Origin: an uncultured Alsobacter sp.
Lineage (GTDB): Bacteria > Pseudomonadota > Alphaproteobacteria > Rhizobiales > Beijerinckiaceae
DNA: 62,202 nucleotides
Direction: 5' to 3'
Assembly (NCBI RefSeq): GCF_945952055.1
Contig: NZ_CAMFHB010000038.1
Coordinates: 1-62,202 of the forward strand
Positions 54,750-62,202 of the stretch are shown here, in pieces. Numbering within the stretch: position 1 is the first letter of the stretch; each line of letters begins with the position of its first letter. Both the position numbers and the translations under genes were made by a program. Below the pieces are notes generated by a model. That model did not search any database, was not told the DNA's origin, and saw nothing but the letters and a program-made list of their open reading frames with translations.

Positions 54750-55991
54750 TCAGGCCGCCATTCCGGGCAACGGCTCGCCGCGCAGCAGGCGCGGCATTTC
54801 GGGTCCGAAGGCGGCGGCCTGGCGGATGAGGGTCGACTTCAGGACCGGCAGCCGTTCCACCACGCCCAGGCCCAGGTCACGCAGCATGCGAACGGGCGTG
54901 AGATCGTTTGAGAAGAGCCGGTTGAGGCCGTCGGTGACGGCTCCCATCAGCAGCGTGTCGAAGCGGCGGGCCCGCTCATAGGCGGCCAGCACGTCCGGTG
55001 CGCCGGGATCGAGACCCAGGGCGGCCCGGGCGACGACGACCTCGGCGAGCGCCGCCGCGTCGCGCAGGCCGAGGTTAAGTCCCTGCCCCGCGATCGGGTG
55101 CACGATGTGGGCGGCATCGCCCACCAGCGCCATCCGGTCGGCGACGAAGCGGCGGGCGATGGCGAAGGACAGCGGGTAGGCGGCCGGCTTCGTCTCCAGC
55201 GTCAGGGCGCCGAGATGCAGGCCGAAGCGCCGCTCGATCTCCGCCAGAAGATCCTCGCCATCGAGGCCCAGGATCGCCGGGACGTCCTCGGTGCGCTCCG
55301 TCCACACGATCGACGAGCGGCGCCCGGGCAGCGGCAGGATGGCGAAGGGGCCGGACGGCAGGAAATGCTCCTCGGCCCGGCCCTCGTGCTCGCGCTCGTG
55401 GCCGATCGTCGCCACGATGCCCGACTGCCTGTACGACCAGGCCACGCGCGTGATGCCGGCCTCCTCCCGCAACGGGGAGCGCGCCCCGTCGCAGGCGGCC
55501 AGGAGCGACGCGGACGCCGTGTCGCCGGACCCGAGGCGGATGTCGACGCCCTCCGAGTCGGGCGCCGACGACCGGACCGTGTCGGCCAGCAGGACCACGC
55601 CCGCCTCACGGGCGGCCTGCGTCAGGGCCGCCAGCAGGGCCGTGTGCTCGGCCATGTGCGCGAAAGGCTCGCCGGCCTCCACCTCTCCGGCGAAGGTGAG
55701 GAACACGGGGCGGACGGGGTCGGCGACCTTGCTGTCGGTGACGATCATGTCGAGGATCGGCTGCGTGCGCGCCGCGATTCCGTCCCAGACGCCGAGGGTT
55801 TCGAACATGCGTCGGGGGCCGGCCGCGATGGCGAAGGCCCGCCCGTCCTCGCGCAGGGGCCGCGCCAGCACCGGGTCGCAGACGGTCACCGCCAGGCTGC
55901 CGGCCAGCGCCCGTTTCAGCGCCAGGCCCAGGCAGAGCCCCACGACGCCGGCGCCGGCGATGAAGACGTCCGATCGGTGGTGCGCGGCCAT
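54750..55991 (-). CDS. UbiH/UbiF-family FAD-dependent monooxygenase
   Basis: 413-residue flavoprotein of the UbiH/UbiF/VisC/Coq6 family, which hydroxylates the ubiquinone ring. FAD motif FIAGAGVVGLCLGLAL near residues 10-25, the DG segment LLAACDGARSPLRE near 165, and GDAAHIVHPIAGQGLNLGLRDAAALAE near 292. Which ring carbon it attacks cannot be told. Divergent from tesB across 138 bases. Confidence 0.92.
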   Translation of the reverse strand: MAAHHRSDVFIAGAGVVGLCLGLALKRALAGSLAVTVCDPVLARPLREDGRAFAIAAGPRRMFETLGVWDGIAARTQPILDMIVTDSKVADPVRPVFLTFAGEVEAGEPFAHMAEHTALLAALTQAAREAGVVLLADTVRSSAPDSEGVDIRLGSGDTASASLLAACDGARSPLREEAGITRVAWSYRQSGIVATIGHEREHEGRAEEHFLPSGPFAILPLPGRRSSIVWTERTEDVPAILGLDGEDLLAEIERRFGLHLGALTLETKPAAYPLSFAIARRFVADRMALVGDAAHIVHPIAGQGLNLGLRDAAALAEVVVARAALGLDPGAPDVLAAYERARRFDTLLMGAVTDGLNRLFSNDLTPVRMLRDLGLGVVERLPVLKSTLIRQAAAFGPEMPRLLRGEPLPGMAA

Positions 55992-56129
55992 GGCCTTGTC
56001 CCTGGCGGAAGGAATGCCGGCCGGGTCTACCCCGCGCGAGGCAGCGCGGCAATGCGGCCGATCAACCGGCCCGCGTTGCCTCGCTGCAGGGCTCGTGGTC
56101 TGGTGCGGCTGTCGAATCGAGGATCTCCG

Positions 56130-57008
56130 GTGAGCCTGGCCGTCGAAACCCTGATCTCCCTGCTGGATCTCGAACAGCTCGAGGTCAATCTGTTCCGCGG
56201 CGTCAGCCCCCAGGACGGCTGGCAGCGCGTGTTCGGTGGACAGGTGATCGGGCAGGCCCTGGTGGCGGCCTGCCGCACGGTGGACGGCCGGCTTCCCCAT
56301 TCGCTGCATGCCTATTTCATGCTGCCCGGCGACCCGCGCGTGCCGATCATCTACGAGGTCGAGCGGCTGCGCGACGGCGGCTCCTTCTCGACCCGACGGG
56401 TCAAGGCGATCCAGCACGGCCACGCCATCTTCGCGCTCTCGGCCTCCTTCCAGGTGGCCGAGGAGGGGCTCACCCACGCGGCGGCCATGCCCAACGTTCC
56501 CGCGCCGGAGGATCTTCCCGGCGAGGCCGTTTTCCGAGATGCCTTCCTCAAGCGGGTGCCCGAGCCGGTGCGGCGCTATTTCGAGCGGGAGCGGCCGATC
56601 GAGCTGCGCCCCGTGGAGTTCCAGCGCTATCTCTCGCTGGAGCCCCTCGATCCGGTCTTCCACGTCTGGATCCGCACCACGGGCCCGCTGCCCGACGATC
56701 CGGCGCTGCACCAGTGCGTGCTCGCCTATGCGTCGGACCTGACGCTGCTCGATTCCACGCTGATCCCGCACGGCCTGTCGGTGTTCGCGCCGGAGATGCA
56801 GACGGCGAGCCTCGACCACTCGCTGTGGTTCCACGAGCCTTTCCGCGCCGACGACTGGCTCCTCTACGCCCAGGAGAGCCCTTTCGCGGGCCACAGCCGC
56901 GGATTTGCGCGCGGCTCGATCTTCACGCGGGACGGCCGCCTGATCGCGTCCGTCGCCCAGGAAGGTCTCATCCGCCGGCGCACGGCGGCCAAACCGCACA
57001 AGAAATAG
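56130..57008 (+). CDS. tesB: Acyl-CoA thioesterase II
   Basis: 292-residue double hot-dog thioesterase that hydrolyses medium- and long-chain acyl-CoA. VFGGQVIGQALVAA near 33, LHAYFMLPGDPRVPIIYEVERLRDGGSFSTRRV near 61-93, and ALHQCVLAYASDLTLLDSTLIPHG near 190, containing the Asp of the catalytic triad. GTG start with AGGA (56120-56123) upstream. Confidence 0.94.
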   Translation: MSLAVETLISLLDLEQLEVNLFRGVSPQDGWQRVFGGQVIGQALVAACRTVDGRLPHSLHAYFMLPGDPRVPIIYEVERLRDGGSFSTRRVKAIQHGHAIFALSASFQVAEEGLTHAAAMPNVPAPEDLPGEAVFRDAFLKRVPEPVRRYFERERPIELRPVEFQRYLSLEPLDPVFHVWIRTTGPLPDDPALHQCVLAYASDLTLLDSTLIPHGLSVFAPEMQTASLDHSLWFHEPFRADDWLLYAQESPFAGHSRGFARGSIFTRDGRLIASVAQEGLIRRRTAAKPHKK

Positions 57009-57115
57009 GCATTTGCTCAGATTGCGGCCGCGTCTTAGGCCGCGCGGCGCGAGTGGGCGATTCCGACCGCGCCACTGCGCGTAATTTTTCACCAACCATG
57101 CGGTGCCCGGAAAAC

Positions 57116-57130
57116 TGGCACGCTGCTTGA
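57116..57130 (+). promoter_or_regulatory. Sigma-54 promoter of glnK-amtB
   Basis: TGGCACG (57116-57122), four bases, TTGA (57127-57130): the -24 GG and -12 TTG elements of RpoN promoters, one base short of the TTGCA ideal. It is 64 bases before glnK, a gene classically controlled by NtrC and RpoN under nitrogen limitation. Confidence 0.75.
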
Positions 57131-57532
<402 letters not shown>

Positions 57533-57561
57533 TGCGCTGAGATCGGACAGGAGTTGAGGTT

Positions 57562-59040
57562 ATGAAGGTCTTTTCTTCGATGAAGGCCGGAGTGCTCGGG
57601 GTCGGTCTCGCCGCCCTGACCAGCGCCGCCGCCTTCGCCCAGGCTGCCGCCGCCGCGCCGGTGCCCAACAAGGGCGATACCGCCTGGATGCTGGTCTCCA
57701 CGGTTCTCGTCCTGCTGATGACGATCCCGGGCCTCGCGCTGTTCTACGGCGGCCTGGTCCGCACCAAGAACATGCTGTCGGTGCTGAGCCAGGTCTTCGC
57801 GATCGTGGCGCTCGTGTCCATCATCTGGGTCGTCTACGGCTACTCGCTCGCCTTCACCAACGGCGGTTCGCTGAACAGCTATGTCGGCGGCTTCTCCAAG
57901 GCCTTCCTGGCCGGTGTCGACGCCAACGCCAACGCCGCCACCTTCTCCAACGGCGTGGTCATCCCCGAGCTGGTCTACATGGCCTTCCAGATGACCTTCG
58001 CCTGCATCACGCCGGCGCTGATCGTCGGCGCCTTTGCCGAGCGCATCCGCTTCTCGGCCGTGCTGCTCTTCGTGGCCCTGTGGGTCACCTTCGTGTACTT
58101 CCCGATCGCCCACATGGTCTGGTACTGGGCCGGTCCGGACGCGGTCGCCGATGCCGCCAAGGCCGTCGCCACGGCTGCCGACGCCGCCGCCAAGACGGCC
58201 GCGCAGGCCAAGCTCGACGCGGTTAACGCGGATGCCGGCCTCATCTACCAGTGGGGTGCCCTGGACTTCGCGGGCGGCACCGTGGTGCACATCAACGCGG
58301 GCATCGCCGGCTTCGTGGGCTGCCTGCTCATCGGCAAGCGCATCGGCTACGGCAAGGACCTGATGGCCCCGCACTCGCTGACGATGACCATGATCGGCGC
58401 GTCGCTCCTGTGGGTGGGCTGGTTCGGCTTCAACGCCGGCTCCAACCTCGAGGCCAACGGCACCGCAGCGCTGGCGATGGTGAACACCTTCGTCGCCACC
58501 GCCGCCGCCGCCCTGTCCTGGCTGTTCGTCGAATGGGCCGCCAAGGGCAAGCCGACCATGCTGGGCCTTGTGTCGGGCGCGGTCGCCGGCCTCGTCGCGG
58601 TGACCCCGGCCTCCGGCTTTGCCGGCCCGATGGGCTCGATCGTCCTCGGCCTGGCCGCGGGCGCGGTCTGCTTCTTCTTCTGCAGCACCGTGAAGAACGC
58701 CTTCGGCTACGACGACTCGCTGGACGTCTTCGGCGTCCACTGCGTCGGCGGCATCCTGGGCGCGCTGGCCACCGGCATCCTGGTCAACCCGTCGCTCGGC
58801 GGCGTCGGCATCCCCGATTACGTCACCAAGCCGGGCGAGCTGGTCGTCGCCGAGTACGTGTTCAGCGCCGCGTTCATGGCCCAGGTCAAGGCCGTGCTCC
58901 TGACCGTCGTCTGGTCGGGCATCGGCTCCGCGGTGATCTACAAGGTCGTCGACGTCATCGTCGGCCTGCGGGTCAGCACCGAGAAGGAGCGCGAGGGTCT
59001 CGACATCGCCGAGCACGACGAGCGCGCCTACAACTACTGA
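57562..59040 (+). CDS. amtB: Ammonium transporter AmtB
   Basis: 492-residue ammonium channel with a cleavable signal peptide (about 1-27, ending AAFAQ) and eleven helices. GLALFYGGLVRTKN near 57, AFQMTFACITPALIVGAFAERIRF near 138-161, the pore His pair (HINAGIAGFVG near 243 and the FGVHCVGGILGA His near 393). Compared with E. coli AmtB there is an Ala/Lys-rich insert (about residues 192-226) in a periplasmic loop after HMVWYWAG. Cotranscribed with glnK. A terminator follows. Confidence 0.96.
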   Translation: MKVFSSMKAGVLGVGLAALTSAAAFAQAAAAAPVPNKGDTAWMLVSTVLVLLMTIPGLALFYGGLVRTKNMLSVLSQVFAIVALVSIIWVVYGYSLAFTNGGSLNSYVGGFSKAFLAGVDANANAATFSNGVVIPELVYMAFQMTFACITPALIVGAFAERIRFSAVLLFVALWVTFVYFPIAHMVWYWAGPDAVADAAKAVATAADAAAKTAAQAKLDAVNADAGLIYQWGALDFAGGTVVHINAGIAGFVGCLLIGKRIGYGKDLMAPHSLTMTMIGASLLWVGWFGFNAGSNLEANGTAALAMVNTFVATAAAALSWLFVEWAAKGKPTMLGLVSGAVAGLVAVTPASGFAGPMGSIVLGLAAGAVCFFFCSTVKNAFGYDDSLDVFGVHCVGGILGALATGILVNPSLGGVGIPDYVTKPGELVVAEYVFSAAFMAQVKAVLLTVVWSGIGSAVIYKVVDVIVGLRVSTEKEREGLDIAEHDERAYNY

Positions 59041-59051
59041 TCAAGCGTTCG

Positions 59052-59078
59052 GTCCTCGCGGATCCTCCGCGGGGACCG
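59052..59078 (+). terminator. Strong hairpin after amtB
   Basis: GGTCC-T-CGCGGA and TCCGCG-G-GGACC pair around a short TCC loop starting 12 bases after the amtB stop. No U-tract; probably protects the 3' end or adds to the terminator at 59149. Confidence 0.5.
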
Positions 59079-59148
59079 GTCCCGGCACCTTCGGTGTCGG
59101 GCCTCAGCGGCGGTGGGCGCGTCTTCCCCCGGTTTCCTCCCTGATCTC

Positions 59149-59177
59149 GGGCGGCCCTCGTGGCCGCCCCTTTTTTT
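59149..59177 (+). terminator. Intrinsic terminator of glnK-amtB
   Basis: GGGCGGCC (59149-59156) and GGCCGCCC (59162-59169), 5-base loop, followed by seven T (59171-59177). Confidence 0.9.
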
Positions 59178-59254
59178 GTTTGGGAGCGAACACCTTCCCG
59201 CTCCTCGCGCACCGCGCGCATCCTGCCCTCTATTCGCCGCACGGACCCGCAAGG

Positions 59255-59270
59255 TTAAGAGCCCCTTAAC
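59255..59270. promoter_or_regulatory. Consensus CtrA-binding site upstream of ftsK
   Basis: TTAA (59255-59258), seven bases, TTAAC (59266-59270) is the full CtrA consensus TTAA-N7-TTAAC, 72 bases before ftsK. The wider GGTTAAG/CTTAACC is also a dyad. CtrA is the cell-cycle master regulator of alphaproteobacteria. Confidence 0.65.
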
Positions 59271-59341
59271 CGCGACCTCCCTAGGCTGGAGGTTGGCGGG
59301 CCCGCGTCGTCGGCGGGCTCCTTCTTGCGTCGGGATCACGA

Positions 59342-61963
59342 ATGCGGACGACACGGGCGAGCCGGTCTGGCTTCGAGCACGTATCCGAGATGGTGCGCGA
59401 CTTCCTCTGGCGTCGCGCGGCGGAGATCGCCGGTCTCGCCATGCTGGGATTCGCGGGCGCCTGCGGGCTGGCGCTGGTGACGTGGTCCGTCCAGGACCCG
59501 AGCCTGAACCATGCCATCGAGGGACCCGTCCGCAACATGCTGGGGCGGCCGGGCGCCATCGTCGCCGACATCCTGATGCAGCTCACGGGCGTCGCCTCCA
59601 TTGCCTTCATCGCCCCGCCGGCGCTTGCCGGGGTGCGTCTTCTCGGGGGCCGCCCTCTGGTGCGGGCCCGGCTGCGCCTCGTCCTGTGGATCGTGGGTGC
59701 GCTGGCCGCCATGGGCGTGGCCTCGGCCCTTCCCACCACTGCGCGCTGGCCGCTCCCCACCGGCCTCGGCGGGGTGCTTGGCGATGCCGTGTTCTCCATG
59801 TTCCACGGCATCACGGGCCAGGGGCAGGGCCCCATGCGGATCCTGGTGACCCTCGGCCTGGCGATCGCCGCGATCCTGGGCCTGTCGGCCGCCGCCGGCT
59901 TCGGCTTCGACCATGCCGAGGAGGAGAGCGAGCCCCGCGAACGGCGGCAGGCAAGGCTCGACGACCTCGAAGAGGACGACCGCGGCGGCGAGCCGGGCAT
60001 CGGCATCGTCTCGGTCGGCGCGGTCATCCATGGCCTGCTCGCCGCCAAGGGCGCCATCAGCCGGCGCTTCGCCAGGCGGCGCGCCGGCCCCGGGGTCATG
60101 GCGCGCCTGCTGGCGCGCGTGCCGCGCCGCGAGGCCGAGCCCGATCCCCTGGCCGGCCTGCGGGTGGCCTCTCCGGCCCGTGCGGAACCGGGCTTCGGGC
60201 CGCGCACCGCGCGGCCGTCGCCGCGGCCGCAGCCGCCGGTGGACGAAGGCTATGACGACGAGGTCGAAGAGGTCGAGGAGACCGAGGAGGAGGTCGAGGA
60301 CGACGGCCAGGTGATCGAGGCGGTGGCGCAGCCCCGCGTCGCGCCGCGTGCGCCTGCCCCCAAGCCCGGCAAGCGGCTGGCGCGCGAGGCCCAGCCGTCC
60401 TTCCTCGAGGAGGACAGCTACCAGTTGCCGCCGCTGGCGCTGCTGGCCGAGCCGCGCAAGCAGGCGACGCCCTCCGTCTCCACCGAAGCGCTGGAGCAGA
60501 ACGCCCGCCTCCTCGAGGGCGTGCTGGAGGACTTCGGCGTCCGCGGCGAGATCATCAATGTCCGTCCGGGCCCCGTCGTCACCCTGTACGAGCTGGAGCC
60601 GGCCCCGGGCATCAAGTCATCCCGCGTCATCGGGCTCGCCGACGACATCGCACGGTCCATGAGCGCCATCTCCGCGCGCGTCGCCGTGGTGCCCGGCCGC
60701 AACGCCATCGGCATCGAGCTTCCCAACCAGAAGCGCGAGACGGTGTACCTGCGCGAGCTCCTGGCCTCGGAGGACTTCGAGAAGACGAAGCTCAAGCTGG
60801 CGCTGTGCCTGGGCAAGACCATCGGCGGCGAGCCGGTGATCGCGGAGCTCGCCCGCATGCCGCATCTGCTCGTCGCCGGCACCACCGGCTCGGGCAAGTC
60901 GGTCGCGATCAACACCATGATCCTGTCGATCCTCTACCGGCTGAAGCCGGAGGAGTGCCGTCTGATCATGGTCGATCCCAAGATGCTGGAGCTCTCCGTC
61001 TATGACGGCATCCCGCATCTGCTCACCCCGGTCGTCACCGATCCCAAGAAGGCGGTCGTCGCCCTCAAATGGGCGGTGCGCGAGATGGAGGAGCGCTACA
61101 AGAAGATGTCGAAGCTCTCGGTGCGCAACATCGACGGCTTCAACGCGAGGGTCGGCGAGGCCAAGGCGGCGGGCGAGGTCATCACCCGCACCGTCCAGAC
61201 CGGCTTCGACAAGCATTCCGGCGAGGCGATCTACGAGGAGGAGGTCATGGACCTCGAGCCTCTGCCCTATATCGTCGTCATCGTCGACGAGATGGCCGAC
61301 CTGATGATGGTCGCCGGCAAGGAGATCGAGGGCACGATCCAGCGCCTCGCCCAGATGGCGCGCGCCGCCGGCATCCATGTCGTGCTGGCCACGCAAAGGC
61401 CCTCGGTCGACGTCATCACCGGCACGATCAAGGCGAACTTCCCGACCCGCATCTCCTTCCAGGTCACGTCGAAGATCGACAGCCGCACCATTCTCGGCGA
61501 GATGGGCGCGGAACAGCTCCTGGGCCAGGGCGACATGCTCTACATGGCCGGCGGCGGGCGAATCGGCCGTGTCCACGGCCCCTTCGTCTCCGACGACGAG
61601 GTAGAGAAGGTCGTCGCCCACCTCAAGATGCAGGGCCGGCCCCAGTATCTCGAGGCGGTGCTGCAGGACGACGAGCCGGCGCCCGGCGAAGAGGCCGAGG
61701 ACGGGGCCGTCTTCGACAAGGGCGAGTTCGGCGCGCCGGGCGGCGATCTCTACGACCAGGCGGTCGCGGTGGTGCTGCGCGACAAGAAGGCTTCCACGTC
61801 CTATATCCAGCGTCGGCTGCAGATCGGTTACAATCGCGCCGCCTCCCTCATGGAACGCATGGAAAACGAGGGCATTGTCGGTGCAGCGAACCACGCGGGA
61901 AAGCGCGAGATCCTCGTGGAGCAACCCGCAGGACGCGGCGACGCGCCGTTCGACGACGACTGA
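59342..61963 (+). CDS. ftsK: DNA translocase FtsK
   Basis: Septum-anchored hexameric DNA pump that clears the chromosome terminus and activates dimer resolution. 873 residues: four hydrophobic segments in about the first 190, a linker (about 195-365) with an acidic run ([13 protein letters not shown]), the alpha/beta motor (Walker A GTTGSGKS near 513-520; Walker [13 protein letters not shown] near 643) and the C-terminal gamma domain ([25 protein letters not shown] near 820) that reads KOPS DNA. All domains are present. A CtrA box lies upstream. Confidence 0.97.
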   Translation: MRTTRASRSGFEHVSEMVRDFLWRRAAEIAGLAMLGFAGACGLALVTWSVQDPSLNHAIEGPVRNMLGRPGAIVADILMQLTGVASIAFIAPPALAGVRLLGGRPLVRARLRLVLWIVGALAAMGVASALPTTARWPLPTGLGGVLGDAVFSMFHGITGQGQGPMRILVTLGLAIAAILGLSAAAGFGFDHAEEESEPRERRQARLDDLEEDDRGGEPGIGIVSVGAVIHGLLAAKGAISRRFARRRAGPGVMARLLARVPRREAEPDPLAGLRVASPARAEPGFGPRTARPSPRPQPPVDEGYDDEVEEVEETEEEVEDDGQVIEAVAQPRVAPRAPAPKPGKRLAREAQPSFLEEDSYQLPPLALLAEPRKQATPSVSTEALEQNARLLEGVLEDFGVRGEIINVRPGPVVTLYELEPAPGIKSSRVIGLADDIARSMSAISARVAVVPGRNAIGIELPNQKRETVYLRELLASEDFEKTKLKLALCLGKTIGGEPVIAELARMPHLLVAGTTGSGKSVAINTMILSILYRLKPEECRLIMVDPKMLELSVYDGIPHLLTPVVTDPKKAVVALKWAVREMEERYKKMSKLSVRNIDGFNARVGEAKAAGEVITRTVQTGFDKHSGEAIYEEEVMDLEPLPYIVVIVDEMADLMMVAGKEIEGTIQRLAQMARAAGIHVVLATQRPSVDVITGTIKANFPTRISFQVTSKIDSRTILGEMGAEQLLGQGDMLYMAGGGRIGRVHGPFVSDDEVEKVVAHLKMQGRPQYLEAVLQDDEPAPGEEAEDGAVFDKGEFGAPGGDLYDQAVAVVLRDKKASTSYIQRRLQIGYNRAASLMERMENEGIVGAANHAGKREILVEQPAGRGDAPFDDD

Positions 61964-62024
61964 CCGCCGGGCCCTGCGGGGGCACGGTCGCGAAAGTGCC
62001 ACACAGGACGAATAGCCCGACTGC

Positions 62025-62202
62025 ATGACACGCCGACCCCGCCTCCTGCCGTGCCTCGTTGGCGCCCTGCTCCTCGCGATGCCCTGCGCGTCGTGGGCGC
62101 AGCCGTTGCAGCTGCCCACCGGCAGCGGCGCGCCGGCCGCGGCTCCCCGGCCCGCGGCGCCGGCGGGCGAAGCCCAGGCGCCGCGTCCGCGCGCCATCCC
62201 CA
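62025..62202 (+). CDS. Exported protein, truncated by the window edge (LolA position)
   Basis: The first 59 codons of a gene: a signal peptide (RRPRLLPCLVGALLLAMPCASWAQ, residues 3-26) followed by a Pro/Ala-rich stretch. The gene after ftsK in Hyphomicrobiales is usually lolA, the periplasmic lipoprotein carrier, and some LolA proteins have such a Pro/Ala linker, but no LolA domain is within the window, so the name is an inference from position. Confidence 0.55.
   Translation, partial: MTRRPRLLPCLVGALLLAMPCASWAQPLQLPTGSGAPAAAPRPAAPAGEAQAPRPRAIP

Noticed and set aside
57090..57105. NtrC enhancer-like CACC-N8-GGTG before glnK
   Set aside because: It lacks the TGCAC core and lies too close to the -24 box.

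Overview
The window is about 62 kb of GC-rich bacterial chromosome with dense coding and no rRNA, CRISPR array, insertion sequence or phage. Gene order (rho-mnmE-mnmG-rsmG-parA-parB-holA-lptE-leuS), two perfect parS sites, a consensus CtrA box before ftsK, EcfG-type stress promoters and a BTLCP-family transglutaminase-like peptidase all point to an alphaproteobacterium of the order Hyphomicrobiales (Rhizobiales). I cannot name the genus. The rho/mnm/par block normally lies close to the replication origin in this order, so the left end is probably only kilobases from oriC; that is inference.

Layout. 0.3-11.6 kb: origin-proximal housekeeping block (transcription termination, tRNA wobble modification, 16S methylation, chromosome partitioning with its parS sites), then convergent holA, lptE and leuS. 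11.8-20.4 kb: pyridoxal-phosphate homeostasis protein, two tiny hydrophilic proteins behind a stress-type promoter, a dienelactone hydrolase, tRNA-Gly, a Cfa-like methyltransferase, ccmC-ccmD-ccmG, a YciB/IspZ-family membrane protein, an FAH-family hydrolase, ftsY and a pseudouridine synthase. 20.5-32.6 kb: dapF-mtaB, small exported and regulatory proteins (exported GyrI-like protein, receiver-only regulator, RpiR regulator, SDR, PRC-barrel), an IF-1 paralogue, a BTLCP protein and groESL. 32.8-39.8 kb: a palindromic repeat, then one co-directional operon of TetR regulator, branched-chain-type ABC importer, GAF protein and amidohydrolase. 40-45 kb: efp facing epmA-epmB, an L,D-transpeptidase and a glutamine amidotransferase. 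45-50 kb: small membrane or exported proteins, a universal stress protein, a cation/proton antiporter and an MFS exporter. 50-62 kb: tRNA-Ala, yggT-yggU-folD, acs with a structured leader, a second L,D-transpeptidase, a second palindromic repeat, a Ubi-type monooxygenase, tesB, glnK-amtB behind a sigma-54 promoter, ftsK and the start of an exported protein at the edge.

How the parts connect. Most of the window is conserved core. The less ordinary signals are: (1) three short gene groups of unknown function, each preceded by a GGAAC-N16-CGTT-type promoter, which look like members of a PhyR-EcfG general stress regulon, one encoding a Gly/His/Gln-rich hydrophilin-like peptide; (2) the eight-gene TetR-liv-GAF-amidohydrolase operon, which looks like a self-contained uptake and hydrolysis module for an unknown amide or cyclic-amide substrate; (3) two copies of a repeat family built from the same half-sites joined in opposite order; (4) several perfect dyads at promoters (acs, the MFS gene, the TetR gene, the BTLCP gene). 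I see no convincing new defence or mobile system. Gene starts were chosen from ribosome binding sites and family alignments from memory, without any search.
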